DNA of 64,000 nt from Lewinellaceae bacterium (GTDB lineage: Bacteria; Bacteroidota; Bacteroidia; Chitinophagales; Saprospiraceae). The position numbers were made by a program, and so were the translations under genes. Under the pieces are notes generated by a model. The model made no database searches, had not been told where the DNA came from, and saw only the letters and a list, made by a program, of their open reading frames with translations. The stretch is taken from positions 663,447 through 727,446 of the forward strand of contig JACJYG010000007.1 of assembly GCA_020636215.1 (NCBI GenBank). The letters are read 5' to 3'. Below, piece by piece: positions 1 through 8,319 of the stretch (position 1 is the first letter of the stretch; every line of letters starts with the position of its first letter).

Positions 1-657
1 TCGGTTGGGCTCGTCTTGATGGATATGCCATGGAAAGCGGTTCGGGAAGTGGTCGTTTGCAATAATGCCAGCACGGACAATACAGCCCGGGTAGCCCAAG
101 CGGCAGGTGCAACAGTCGTGCACCAGGAGCGGAAAGGCTATGGTAGTGCTTGTTTGAAAGGTATTGAATATCTTTTGCAAAAGCCAGCCAGCGAAAAGCC
201 CGATATCGTCGTTTTCTTAGATGCGGACTACTCTGACTATCCCGAAGAGCTGCCTGATCTAGTAAAGCCCCTAATTGAAGAAAACTACGACCTGGTTATC
301 GGATCGAGAACGATAGGCAGGCGGGAACGAGGGGCTATGATGCCCCAACAATTATTTGGCAACTGGTTAGCAACTAATCTCATCCGACTATTCTATAACT
401 ACCATTTCACGGATTTGGGGCCCTTCCGGGCAATTAAATTCGATAAGTTATTGGCTTTGAACATGCAGGACAAGGATTTTGGGTGGACGGTGGAGATGCA
501 GGTCAAAGCGGCAAAAAATAAATATCGTTGTATTGAGGTTCCAGTGCGTTACCGAATACGGGTCGGACGGTCTAAGGTATCAGGTACGGCCCGGGGAACG
601 ATACTGGCCGGATACAAAATATTGTGGACGATTTTTAAATTGCTTTACCGGGCCTGA
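1..657 (+). CDS. GT2 family glycosyltransferase, DPM1-like (5' end outside window)
   Basis: The reading frame is open from the first base of the window, so the N-terminus (normally a short strand before the nucleotide-binding site) lies outside and only about 218 residues are visible. It is a cytoplasmic GT-A fold enzyme that transfers a sugar from an NDP-sugar, by family resemblance to polyprenyl phosphate or a related acceptor. Visible motifs are NNASTDNT (nucleotide-binding loop), VVFLDADYSDYPE (the DxD metal site) and the downstream GSR and RYRIRVGRSKVSGT segment typical of dolichyl-phosphate mannose synthase-like proteins. The next gene is another GT2 enzyme 35 bp downstream on the same strand, suggesting one envelope-glycan operon. 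The donor and acceptor cannot be told from sequence. Confidence 0.85.
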   Translation, partial: SVGLVLMDMPWKAVREVVVCNNASTDNTARVAQAAGATVVHQERKGYGSACLKGIEYLLQKPASEKPDIVVFLDADYSDYPEELPDLVKPLIEENYDLVIGSRTIGRRERGAMMPQQLFGNWLATNLIRLFYNYHFTDLGPFRAIKFDKLLALNMQDKDFGWTVEMQVKAAKNKYRCIEVPVRYRIRVGRSKVSGTARGTILAGYKILWTIFKLLYRA

Positions 658-692
658 AATAACTCAGACCTGGATTAACAAAACCCTTTGCA

Positions 693-2309
693 ATGACATC
701 TGTGATTGCCTACACGGTACTGGGCGTTTACACTGTAGCCCTTTTATATATCACCGTGTATTGTTTGATGCAGTTCAACCTTTTGTACCATTACAAAAAG
801 CAAAAACGCAGGGAGGAGGAAGAAAAGGCGCTTGGCCTGGCCTTTCAGGGCACTGGCGTTAGCTACACCCATAGCAAAGCAGTAGTGGGGGCTTTCAACC
901 AGAAACGAAACCGCATGGGCCAGGAAGATGCTGAGATCGGCCTGATGGAGGAAGACGATGCGGTGCAGCAGTATCCTTTTGTAACGGTGCAGCTTCCCAT
1001 TTACAACGAGATGTACGTGGTGGAGCGCCTCATCGACAGTATTGCGGCCTTTGATTATCCGCGTGACCGCTTCGAGATCCACATCCTGGATGACTCAACC
1101 GATGAGACTGTGGCTATCACCCGCCGCAAGGTGGAGGAATATAAAGCCAAAGGCCTGAATATTGAACAGGTCCAGCGCGAAAAACGGCAGGGCTACAAGG
1201 CTGGCGCCCTTCGGGATGCCATGCCGTACGCACAAGGTGAATTCATCGCCATTTTCGACGCGGATTTTTTGCCACACCCTGATTTTCTGAAAAAGACCAT
1301 CCCTTACTTTGAAGATAGTTCTATTGGGGTGGTGCAGACCCGCTGGGAACATATCAATGAGGATTATTCCCTCATCACGCGCCTGCAGGCCCTACAACTC
1401 AATGTACACTTCACCGTTGAACAGGTGGGCCGGATGGCCGGCAATTACATGCTGCAGTTCAATGGCACTGCTGGGGTCTGGCGCCGGAAAACCATCGAAG
1501 ATGCCGGAGGTTGGGAGGCGGATACCCTTACCGAAGACTTCGACCTCAGCATCCGTGCTCAGCTAAAAGGGTGGAAGATCAAATTCCTCGAAGAAATCGG
1601 TTCTCCGGCAGAGCTGCCCGCAGAGATGAACAGCTTTAAATCCCAGCAATTCCGATGGATGAAAGGCGGGGCAGAGACTGCTAAGAAAATGTTGCCCACC
1701 GTGTGGCGTTCCAACCTGACGCTTTGGCAAAAAACACAGGCCACTGTTCACTTACTGGCCAGTACGATCTTCGTATTTGTTTTTGTCACCGGTGTCTTCA
1801 GCGTACCCTTGTTATTTTCGCTTGGGGAACTCATTGACCTGGGCTTTAGTAAGAATTTCTTTGCCTATTTCCTGGCGGGCCTGTTGTCTATTATCGCGGT
1901 CTACTATGTAGCTAATGTGCAGGCGCCTGTGCACAAAGACGAACCATTCCACAAATCGCTGCTCCGCTTTGTAGGCCTTTTCCCCCTATTCCTCTCTTTG
2001 TCGATGGGGCTGGCCTTGCACAATACGGTAGCGGTTATTGAAGGTTACATGGGTAAAAAGACGCCCTTCGTACGAACGCCCAAGTTCAATATTAAAAATA
2101 TTCGCGACAGCTTCACGCAACACAAGTACCTGAGCCGGACAATATCCTGGACAACCATTTTCGAAGGCCTGCTTGCCCTGTATTTCCTCGGGGCCGTTAT
2201 CGGCGCCTTCTATATTCAGAATACGACGTTCCTCATTTTTCATTTCATGCTGGCATTGGGGTATGGAACGATCTTTTTCTTTACGCTCCGGCATCTGAGC
2301 CTGCGGTAG
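693..2309 (+). CDS. Cellulose-synthase-like processive GT2 glycosyltransferase
   Basis: A 538-residue membrane glycosyltransferase. A first transmembrane helix (about residues 5-27) is followed by a charged linker and a cytoplasmic GT2 domain. The motifs appear in order: DDSTD near 130, FDADF near 190, TEDFD near 280 and QQFRW near 322, which is the D, DxD, TED, Q(Q/R)xRW set of processive synthases. Four or more C-terminal helices follow (about 350-375, 392-412, 428-450, 487-535). Such enzymes polymerise or extend a polysaccharide or glycolipid and move it through the inner membrane. It lies between two other glycosyltransferases in the same direction. No PilZ domain is visible, so c-di-GMP control is not indicated. 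The product is unknown; a glucomannan or glycolipid is as likely as cellulose. Confidence 0.88.
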   Translation: MTSVIAYTVLGVYTVALLYITVYCLMQFNLLYHYKKQKRREEEEKALGLAFQGTGVSYTHSKAVVGAFNQKRNRMGQEDAEIGLMEEDDAVQQYPFVTVQLPIYNEMYVVERLIDSIAAFDYPRDRFEIHILDDSTDETVAITRRKVEEYKAKGLNIEQVQREKRQGYKAGALRDAMPYAQGEFIAIFDADFLPHPDFLKKTIPYFEDSSIGVVQTRWEHINEDYSLITRLQALQLNVHFTVEQVGRMAGNYMLQFNGTAGVWRRKTIEDAGGWEADTLTEDFDLSIRAQLKGWKIKFLEEIGSPAELPAEMNSFKSQQFRWMKGGAETAKKMLPTVWRSNLTLWQKTQATVHLLASTIFVFVFVTGVFSVPLLFSLGELIDLGFSKNFFAYFLAGLLSIIAVYYVANVQAPVHKDEPFHKSLLRFVGLFPLFLSLSMGLALHNTVAVIEGYMGKKTPFVRTPKFNIKNIRDSFTQHKYLSRTISWTTIFEGLLALYFLGAVIGAFYIQNTTFLIFHFMLALGYGTIFFFTLRHLSLR

Positions 2310-2340
2310 TAATAATAACCAGGCCTTATCGGAGGGTTGG

Positions 2341-2388
2341 AACAATCCCTGGAACCGGCCTTCGGGCTTTCCAGGGATTGTTAGTTTT
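2341..2388 (+). terminator. Strong intrinsic terminator between two glycosyltransferase genes
   Basis: A perfect 14-bp stem (2341-2354 with 2369-2382) encloses a loop that itself forms GCC-TTCG-GGC, a stable tetraloop hairpin. The sequence AGTTTTC follows. It ends the GT2 unit and lies only about 20 bp before the next gene, so that gene either has a promoter in this small gap or depends on read-through. Confidence 0.75.
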
Positions 2389-2407
2389 CTAACGGATCTG
2401 AAAAAAG

Positions 2408-3757
2408 GTGGTGTTTCCTGTAAAATGGTTAATAATAGGGGAGAACCGGGCTTGGCGTTGGGCGTTGGGCGCGGCCTTCATGCTGCTGGTGCTGGCCATT
2501 GGTTATTGGCCTCATCAGGGTGACTTTGCCGTCCTGATGGCTTTGTATGTTCCTGCATTTTTATTGTACATGCTGCTTTACCGGCAGGCGCATGGCCGCG
2601 GAAACCTGTTATTCTTCCTCTTGCTGGGAGCCTTAATCCGATTGCTCTTACTCCCCGCTATGCCTTTGTTGTCGGATGACGTGTACCGTTTTATTTGGGA
2701 CGGGCGACTGATCAACAGCGGCATTAATCCATTTGCCCACACACCGGCTTTTTATCTGGAGGCGGCAAATACGGTCTCGGGCCTGAATCCCGACTTATAC
2801 AACAAGCTCAACTCTCCGGAATATTTCACAGTGTATCCCCCCCTGGCGCAAGCAACATTTGCTTTGGCTTGCTGGATATTTCCCAAAAGTATTTGGGGCG
2901 CTGCAATAGTGATGAAGCTTGTTTTGCTGATTTTTGAGTGGGGGACACTCGCGTTACTACCCTGCCTGCTACGCCGGATGGGCTTGCCGGAAAAGGGCGC
3001 TTTGTTGTACGCACTCAACCCGCTTATCCTGATTGAAGTAATGGGCAACCTCCACTTTGAAGGGGCCATGATTTTTTTTCTGTTATTGGGGCTATGGTTG
3101 TTGTCAGGGGGGCGATGGCAGGTTTCGGCGGTGGCCATGGCTCTGGCTGTAGCTTCCAAATTATTACCCTTATTGTTCTTCCCTTTTTTTATTCGTCGGT
3201 TGGGTTGGCGAAAGAGCATAGCCTATTTTAGCATCGCAGGAATTGTATTGTTGGTGCTGTTCGCCCCTTTACTAGGTGAAGCTTTTCTGGCAGGATTTGG
3301 CAGCAGCCTACAGCTTTATTTCCAGCAGTTTGAGTTTAATGCCAGCATATACTACCTGCTGCGTTGGCTGGGATACAGGATAAGCGGGTATAATCTTATT
3401 GCCTATATTGGGCCCCTGCTTGCACTGGTTACTTTGGGGAGTATTGTTTACCTGGCTTTTAAGGATATGCAGAAAGATTGGCAGAGCTTACCCGGCAGAA
3501 TGTTGCTGGCCATTTGCCTTTATCTGGCATTGAGCCCAACCGTCCATCCCTGGTATGCCAGCCTGCCTGTAGCCCTGGCTACGATGTCCCGCTTTCGTTT
3601 TCCCATCCTTTGGTCGGGGCTTATCTGGCTTACCTATATCAATTACAGCTATCCGGAATATTACGAGAACCTTTGGGTGGTGAGCCTGGAATACCTGGCT
3701 ATTTACGGGCTTGCTATTTGGGAGGTGCGCAATGGGCGAAACTGGATAGCCAATTAA
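2408..3757 (+). CDS. Multipass mannosyltransferase-like membrane protein
   Basis: A 449-residue polytopic protein with roughly ten to twelve hydrophobic helices along its length. The first periplasmic loop after helix three carries SDDVYRFIWDGRLINSGINP followed by a downstream YPPL motif. This is the pattern of polyprenol-phosphate-dependent GT-C enzymes (GT87, MptB and PIG-M-like), with the acidic DD as probable catalytic residues. It would transfer mannose or a similar sugar from a lipid-linked donor on the outer face of the inner membrane. The start is uncertain: GTG at 2408 or GTG at 2411, after an A-rich stretch. Its neighbours are two GT2 enzymes and mannose-6-phosphate isomerase, which supports a mannose-containing envelope glycan. 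Substrate assignment is inference. Confidence 0.78.
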   Translation: MVFPVKWLIIGENRAWRWALGAAFMLLVLAIGYWPHQGDFAVLMALYVPAFLLYMLLYRQAHGRGNLLFFLLLGALIRLLLLPAMPLLSDDVYRFIWDGRLINSGINPFAHTPAFYLEAANTVSGLNPDLYNKLNSPEYFTVYPPLAQATFALACWIFPKSIWGAAIVMKLVLLIFEWGTLALLPCLLRRMGLPEKGALLYALNPLILIEVMGNLHFEGAMIFFLLLGLWLLSGGRWQVSAVAMALAVASKLLPLLFFPFFIRRLGWRKSIAYFSIAGIVLLVLFAPLLGEAFLAGFGSSLQLYFQQFEFNASIYYLLRWLGYRISGYNLIAYIGPLLALVTLGSIVYLAFKDMQKDWQSLPGRMLLAICLYLALSPTVHPWYASLPVALATMSRFRFPILWSGLIWLTYINYSYPEYYENLWVVSLEYLAIYGLAIWEVRNGRNWIAN

Positions 3758-3898
3758 AAGCTTCAAAAAAGGTTGCCAAGGATCGCAAGGATTCCCCTGC
3801 TAATCCTGGCAACAATTCCCCTTTCTTTACACCAAGAGCATAAAGTTTTGAATTCTCTTCAAAAAACCTGAAATTTCGGGCGGTTCAAATACATCTGT

Positions 3899-5104
3899 GT
3901 GAATTGGCAACAAGTATTTCCCCTGGAAGGGGTCGTTCAACATTACGATTGGGGCGGTTATGACTACATCCCTCAGCTTCTTGGCCTGGAGAATAAGGAG
4001 CAACAGCCCTATGCTGAACTTTGGATGGGTACCCATCCCCGGGGAGCATCGGTAGTTCGCAAGAATGGCCAGCCGGTTTCTCTGAGCCAATTGTTGTCGG
4101 GGCATCCAGAATGGTTAGGGGAAAAGGTGTTGGGCCAATTTGGTGCGCGCTTGCCCTATTTGTTCAAGGTGCTGGATGTCAGGCAAATGCTCTCTATACA
4201 GGCGCATCCCAATAAAAAACAGGCTGAAGCCGGATTCCAACAGGAAAATGAAGCAGGGATACCACTTGATGCGCCTCGTCGAAATTTCAAAGACGACAAC
4301 CATAAGCCGGAAGTGATGGTGGCCATTACCGAATTTTGGCTGTTGCACGGCTTCCGTCGGGAAAGTGAGGTTGCGCGCGTCTTGGAAGAAGTGCCGGAAT
4401 TTGAACCTTTGCAACAGTTTTTTACACACCGCAATATCTATGAGCTCTATAAGGCGATCATGGAAATGCCGCAGGCGGAAGTAGATCAATTGCTGCACCC
4501 AATGGATAAGCGGCTACGCCTTTTGGCGGAAACAAACCGCCTGAAAAAGGAACAGCCGGAATATTGGGCTGCCCGGGCTTTCGTTCAGAACGCCCTCCCG
4601 GGGGGGCGCTATGACCGCGGGATCTTTTCTATCTTTCTTTTAAATCTGATGCGAGTCATGCCCGGGCAGGGAGCCTATCAGGGCGCCGGCATCCCCCATG
4701 CTTATCTGGAAGGCGTCAATGTTGAGCTAATGGCCAATTCCGATAATGTTTTCCGTGGCGGCTTGACCACCAAACATGTCGATGTTCCGGTTCTGTTAGA
4801 ACACCTGGACTTTCGCCCGGTAGAGCCACGCATTTTGAAAGGTGAGCCCATCTCTCGAGCAGAGTGGGCCTACTATACACCTGCTCCGGACTTTCAACTC
4901 AACAGGATTGCATTGTCTGCCGGTGAATTTTATCAGGCGCGCGTTTCTGAAGGGCCTGAAATATTATTCGTGCTGGAAGGAGCCGTCACCCCTGTTGGCT
5001 GCGACACCTTTACCCGGGGACAGGCCTTTTTTGTGCCGGCCGGCCATCCCTTCGCCCTGCACGGAGAAGAAGATACGGTAATTTACAAGGCCCTCGCGCC
5101 CTGA
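3899..5104 (+). CDS. manA: Mannose-6-phosphate isomerase, class I
   Basis: A 401-residue cytosolic zinc enzyme that interconverts fructose 6-phosphate and mannose 6-phosphate, the entry to GDP-mannose. The type I signature is complete: SIQAHP near residue 100 (Gln and His zinc ligands), KPEVMVAI near 137 (Glu ligand), GIPHAYLEG near 263 (His ligand) and NSDNVFRGG near 281 with the catalytic Arg. The C-terminal cupin half runs to residue 401. The start is GTG at 3899; no ATG precedes the conserved YDWGG segment. It follows the mannosyltransferase-like gene by about 140 bp and probably supplies the sugar for the cluster. Confidence 0.93.
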   Translation: MNWQQVFPLEGVVQHYDWGGYDYIPQLLGLENKEQQPYAELWMGTHPRGASVVRKNGQPVSLSQLLSGHPEWLGEKVLGQFGARLPYLFKVLDVRQMLSIQAHPNKKQAEAGFQQENEAGIPLDAPRRNFKDDNHKPEVMVAITEFWLLHGFRRESEVARVLEEVPEFEPLQQFFTHRNIYELYKAIMEMPQAEVDQLLHPMDKRLRLLAETNRLKKEQPEYWAARAFVQNALPGGRYDRGIFSIFLLNLMRVMPGQGAYQGAGIPHAYLEGVNVELMANSDNVFRGGLTTKHVDVPVLLEHLDFRPVEPRILKGEPISRAEWAYYTPAPDFQLNRIALSAGEFYQARVSEGPEILFVLEGAVTPVGCDTFTRGQAFFVPAGHPFALHGEEDTVIYKALAP

Positions 5105-5120
5105 TCACAGGCGCCTTTTA
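5096..5120 (+). terminator. Probable terminator of manA
   Basis: GCGCCCTG and CAGGCGC pair around an ATCA loop with one bulged base, followed by CTTTTATT. The left arm overlaps the last codons of manA. It lies between convergent genes. Confidence 0.45.
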
Positions 5121-5130
5121 TTCAAAAAGT

Positions 5131-6246
5131 TTAGCGTTGGCCAGAGGAGGCCGGTTCATTCAAACCTTTCAGGACGACATTATCCCGGCGGAACCGCTGC
5201 CCTTCCCGGAAAAACTCCAGGCTGATGCGTTCGCCAGGGCGGAACAAGGCCACTTGCTCTTGTAATTCAGGAACCGAATTAGTCTTTACGCCATTGATGC
5301 TAATGATGATATCGCCCTGGCGCAGCCCCGCTTCAGCTGCACTGCTTCCCCGGCTTACGTTGCTGATATATACTCCGGATATCGCCGGGAGGGAGTGTTC
5401 CACCACCATCTCATCCGTAACATCTGCAATACCAACCCCCAGAATGGCCCGCTGTACCGATCCGAATTCCCGGATATCGCGAATCACCTTGCGCACCAGA
5501 TTGGAAGGAATGGCAAAGGAATAACCTTCATAACCGCCCGATTCGCTTATGATGGCGGTATTGATACCGATCAGTTCTCCTTGTTCATTAACCAGCGCGC
5601 CACCACTATTGCCGGGGTTAACAACGGCGTCGGTCTGTAAAAAAGATTCTATGGAATAGGAGCTTCGTAGGATGTTGATGTTGCGGGCCTTGGCGCTTAC
5701 AATTCCGGCTGTAACGGTAGAAGACAGGTTAAATGGGTTGCCTACCGCCAGTACCCATTGGCCTACTTCCACCTCGTCGGAATTGCCGTACTCCAAGGGG
5801 CGCAGGTCGCGGGCTGGTACTTTCAACAAGGCCAGGTCGGTAGTAGGGTCTGTTCCGACCAAAGTGGCCTCCATTTTGTGTTTGTCGCTGAAAGTGATCT
5901 CATAGGTGGAGCCGTCTTCAACAACATGATGATTGGTAATGAGGTAGCCATCGGAGGATATGATCACACCAGAACCTGCGGACACGCGGTAGCCGCTGGC
6001 GCTAAGGGTATTAATGTTGACCACTGCGGCGGTGACTTTCTTGGAAGTGGTTACAAAGTCAGCATCCGGACTGGTTGCCCAATGGCGGGGCGGCATATTG
6101 ACGGGCGCTTCTTCAGCATTTACCAGGCGGGCGGGCGAAGTTGTTTCGGTCAAGGCAGGTGTGGGATGGTAATACCAGGCAAACAAAAAGAAAGAAAAAA
6201 CACTGCTGAAAACGGCAATGCCGATATTCATTAACACTTGTCTCAT
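5131..6246 (-). CDS. HtrA/DegP-like serine protease with one PDZ domain
   Basis: A 371-residue protein anchored by one N-terminal transmembrane helix, with the body in the periplasm. The trypsin-like S1C domain shows the complete triad: His in ITNHHVV, Asp in PTTDLALL and Ser in NPGNSGGAL. It is followed by a single PDZ domain (about 265-355; GVYISNV, GDIIISING). This class degrades or refolds damaged envelope proteins. The ATG at 6246 is preferred over an in-frame TTG at 6312, because a promoter-like pair lies between the two. One PDZ domain and a membrane anchor make it more DegS/HtrA-like than DegP-like. Convergent with manA. Confidence 0.92.
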   Translation of the reverse strand: MRQVLMNIGIAVFSSVFSFFLFAWYYHPTPALTETTSPARLVNAEEAPVNMPPRHWATSPDADFVTTSKKVTAAVVNINTLSASGYRVSAGSGVIISSDGYLITNHHVVEDGSTYEITFSDKHKMEATLVGTDPTTDLALLKVPARDLRPLEYGNSDEVEVGQWVLAVGNPFNLSSTVTAGIVSAKARNINILRSSYSIESFLQTDAVVNPGNSGGALVNEQGELIGINTAIISESGGYEGYSFAIPSNLVRKVIRDIREFGSVQRAILGVGIADVTDEMVVEHSLPAISGVYISNVSRGSSAAEAGLRQGDIIISINGVKTNSVPELQEQVALFRPGERISLEFFREGQRFRRDNVVLKGLNEPASSGQR

Positions 6247-6281
6247 ATTCGGTGATTTTCGAGTTAGTTTGAAGGCGTATC

Positions 6282-6313
6282 CAAATATTAAGGTAAACGC
6301 AGAATTTTCCAAA
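6282..6313 (-). promoter_or_regulatory. Candidate promoter of the HtrA-like protease
   Basis: On the minus strand, TTTG (6310-6313) is separated by 19 bases from TAATATTTG (6282-6290), one base longer than the -7 consensus TAnnTTTG. It sits 36 bp before the ATG at 6246, inside the rejected TTG extension, and supports that shorter start. Confidence 0.45.
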
Positions 6314-6431
6314 TTAATGGTGGAAACAATATATTATTCTTGTCAAGGAGGAAACAAAAAAATCAATAGCAGTTTGCCCTACCCTGCGGCGGTGCAAAGT
6401 ATGTGAAATACGGGAGTACCCGTTTGCTATT

Positions 6432-6457
6432 AAAAAAGGCCGCCCTGGCGGGCGGCC
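6432..6457 (-). terminator. Intrinsic terminator of the glucosaminidase gene
   Basis: Perfect 8-bp GC stem (6438-6445 with 6450-6457), loop TGGC, and on the minus strand a run of six T immediately after it. It lies about 70 bp past the stop of the minus-strand gene ending at 6527. Confidence 0.8.
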
Positions 6458-6526
6458 ATCTGATAATCATGAGAAAACCACTTGGAAAGTAATATTATTG
6501 CCGGAAGCTTCTGTTGCGGAGCCGGC

Positions 6527-7303
6527 CTATACTTCATCCAGCTGAAAGAGCTGGTATTTTTCGATCAATTCCAGGAGCTGTTTGTCATAAGCCTGGCTAC
6601 TGGAGTATCCGCTGCGCTGCAGGGCTCTGGCCCAGTTTTTATAACTGGCGCCAGCCTTAAACAAATCGGGGTATCTTTCCTGAAGTAGCAGGCTATGTGC
6701 CCGCCAGTTCTCCCAGGCGCTATCATAGTGGCGGCCCGCCAGGAGAGGGCCGAAGTGGTTGTTGTGCTGTAGTGCATCAGGCTGTTGGCCAGCCTGGCTT
6801 TCCAGCAGGGCTTGCGCCATTTTGATACTGGCGGGGATTCCGAATTTCTCCATTTCCATCCTGGCGACTTTTCCGAATCGCTGGATATAGGCCTGCGCCT
6901 TTTGATCATCCAGTTCAGCAAAGCCGGCCCGCTTTAGTGAGACAGGCTGCACCATGCTCATCTGCTCCGCTCCGCCCTGCTCACTGACGAAACCGGATAG
7001 AGGCGCCTTCATGTTTATGGAAAACTGTATGTCCTTTTTGGTTAAGATGAAAAAAGCCAGGCAGGCTAAAGCCAGTTTATACCAGGGAAGGCGGATGTTG
7101 AGAAACGCACCACCGGTGAATCGGTGAAACTGGTATTTTATAGCAACCCAGAGCTTCAGCAGGCCCGCTGCCAGGTAGTGGAGAATATCCTGCAAGGTGA
7201 TATCCGGCATGCCGCCGCCGCTGCGCCGCAGTTGGCCTGGCCGCCGCATCGGTTTACTTTGCTGGCCGTGCCCGTGATAATTATTCGGTTGAGGTACTTT
7301 CAT
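6527..7303 (-). CDS. Glucosaminidase-domain (FlgJ/Bax-like) muramidase
   Basis: A 258-residue protein with a basic, proline-rich N-terminus, a transmembrane segment near residues 75-90 (KLALACLAFFILTKK) and a C-terminal mannosyl-glycoprotein endo-beta-N-acetylglucosaminidase-type domain of about 120 residues. The expected catalytic Glu is in ALLESQAGQQ, followed by HNNHFG and W-rich segments and ending YDKQLLELIEKY. The family cleaves the glycan strands of peptidoglycan, so a role in wall remodelling is likely. ATG 7303 is chosen over an upstream TTG, as it follows a normal leader. It is divergent from the S24 repressor gene. A close relative often sits next to such regulators in Bacteroidota, but a regulatory link here is only inferred. 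Confidence 0.85.
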   Translation of the reverse strand: MKVPQPNNYHGHGQQSKPMRRPGQLRRSGGGMPDITLQDILHYLAAGLLKLWVAIKYQFHRFTGGAFLNIRLPWYKLALACLAFFILTKKDIQFSINMKAPLSGFVSEQGGAEQMSMVQPVSLKRAGFAELDDQKAQAYIQRFGKVARMEMEKFGIPASIKMAQALLESQAGQQPDALQHNNHFGPLLAGRHYDSAWENWRAHSLLLQERYPDLFKAGASYKNWARALQRSGYSSSQAYDKQLLELIEKYQLFQLDEV

Positions 7304-7307
7304 GGCC

Positions 7308-7338
7308 TTTAGATTTTGAGAAACTTTTTGTATCTTTG
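7308..7338 (+). promoter_or_regulatory. Candidate promoter of the S24 repressor
   Basis: TTTA (7308-7311), 19 bases, TATCTTTG (7331-7338): a perfect -7 box and a one-mismatch -33 box. A second possible pair lies downstream (TTTG 7378-7381, 23 bases, TGTCTTTG 7405-7412). The AT-rich stretch 7380-7443 holds short ACAAA/TTTGT inverted repeats that could be operators for autoregulation. Confidence 0.5.
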
Positions 7339-7443
7339 TATAGAGGCTTGAACAGTATTGTTGCGAAAGCCTTATCCTTTGAAACAAATTTAAAACAAAA
7401 AGTTTGTCTTTGGCAAATTTTTATAAAACAATTTTATTTAAAA

Positions 7444-8163
7444 ATGAGTAATTTTTCAGATAATATTGTAAATCAAAGATTTAGAAAGGTGTTTCAGGAG
7501 CTGGAAAAGCATAACCTCATTAAGGGGAAATCTGATATTGCTAAAAAACTGGGCACCTATAACCACGTTATCAACAGTATCCTCAAGGGGCAACGCAACA
7601 TAACCGTGGATCAACTGCACAAATTATTTGAGTACTACGGGGTCGACGCTAACTTCCTCTTCGGGCTTGGCGATGAAATGTTCCTGGATGGAATATCCGT
7701 GGAAGGAGAGATTCCCGCTCGTTCGGCCGACGAAAAGCAACGCGGCGGGCGGGAGAACATAACTCTGGTGCCCGAACGCGCCCTGGCCGGTTATGCTTTG
7801 GAATATCAGGATCGGAATTTCCTTAACTCCCTTCAGAAATTCTCGATCCCCGGGCTGGACGGCCAACTTCTGGGCTTTGAGATCAGTGGCGATAGTATGA
7901 TGCCCACGATTACAAATGGGGATGTGGTCATCTGCGAACCCATGGAACGCGGAATGCCGCTACGGGATAACCACGTTTATGTCATCGTCACCGATGTCGT
8001 CGTGGCCAAACGCATACAGCAGATACGCGAGGGCAACGAACTTTCGAGCCTGCGCCTTATCTCCGATAATAGCAGCGTCTATAAACCTTATGAGGTGGAA
8101 CTGGAAGATATTCGGCAAATACTAAAAGTGAAGTGTCGCCTTACTGCCCACGCTATTGCCTGA
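7444..8163 (+). CDS. LexA-like transcriptional repressor (HTH plus peptidase S24)
   Basis: A 239-residue cytoplasmic regulator. The N-terminal 70 residues form an XRE-type helix-turn-helix (KSDIAKKLGTYNHVINSILKG). The C-terminal half is a peptidase S24 domain with Ser151 in GDSMMPT and Lys189 in VVVAKR. An Ala-Gly pair at 115-116 (RALAGYALEY) lies 36 residues before the Ser, and the Ser-Lys distance is 38; in E. coli LexA the distances are 35 and 37. RecA-stimulated self-cleavage is therefore plausible. ATG 7444 is used because the in-frame upstream extension runs through the promoter region. It could be an SOS regulator, a domesticated phage repressor or an envelope-stress regulator; its targets are not visible. 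Confidence 0.88.
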   Translation: MSNFSDNIVNQRFRKVFQELEKHNLIKGKSDIAKKLGTYNHVINSILKGQRNITVDQLHKLFEYYGVDANFLFGLGDEMFLDGISVEGEIPARSADEKQRGGRENITLVPERALAGYALEYQDRNFLNSLQKFSIPGLDGQLLGFEISGDSMMPTITNGDVVICEPMERGMPLRDNHVYVIVTDVVVAKRIQQIREGNELSSLRLISDNSSVYKPYEVELEDIRQILKVKCRLTAHAIA

Positions 8164-8310
8164 TGACATGGATTGGAAAACAATAGATATGCGTACTTAC
8201 AGGCATTGTTTCCTATTGATCAGGTTAGAAGATTATTAAGAACTTATTAGAATTGCTCTAATAACTGAAAAATACCTCACCAAGGGTATGTCAAATGGAT
8301 AAAACTAGCA

Positions 8311-8318
8311 TATATTTG
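8311..8318 (+). promoter_or_regulatory. -7 element TATATTTG upstream of the giant T9SS cargo gene
   Basis: A perfect TAnnTTTG match with no good TTTG at the expected -33 position. If used, it gives a leader of about 520 nt before the ATG at 8848, longer than any other in the window. Confidence 0.45.
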
Positions 8319-8319
8319 T

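Noticed and set aside
693..2309. Bacterial cellulose synthase BcsA
   Set aside because: No PilZ domain and no bcsB/bcsC/bcsZ nearby; only a CESA-like GT2 core is seen.
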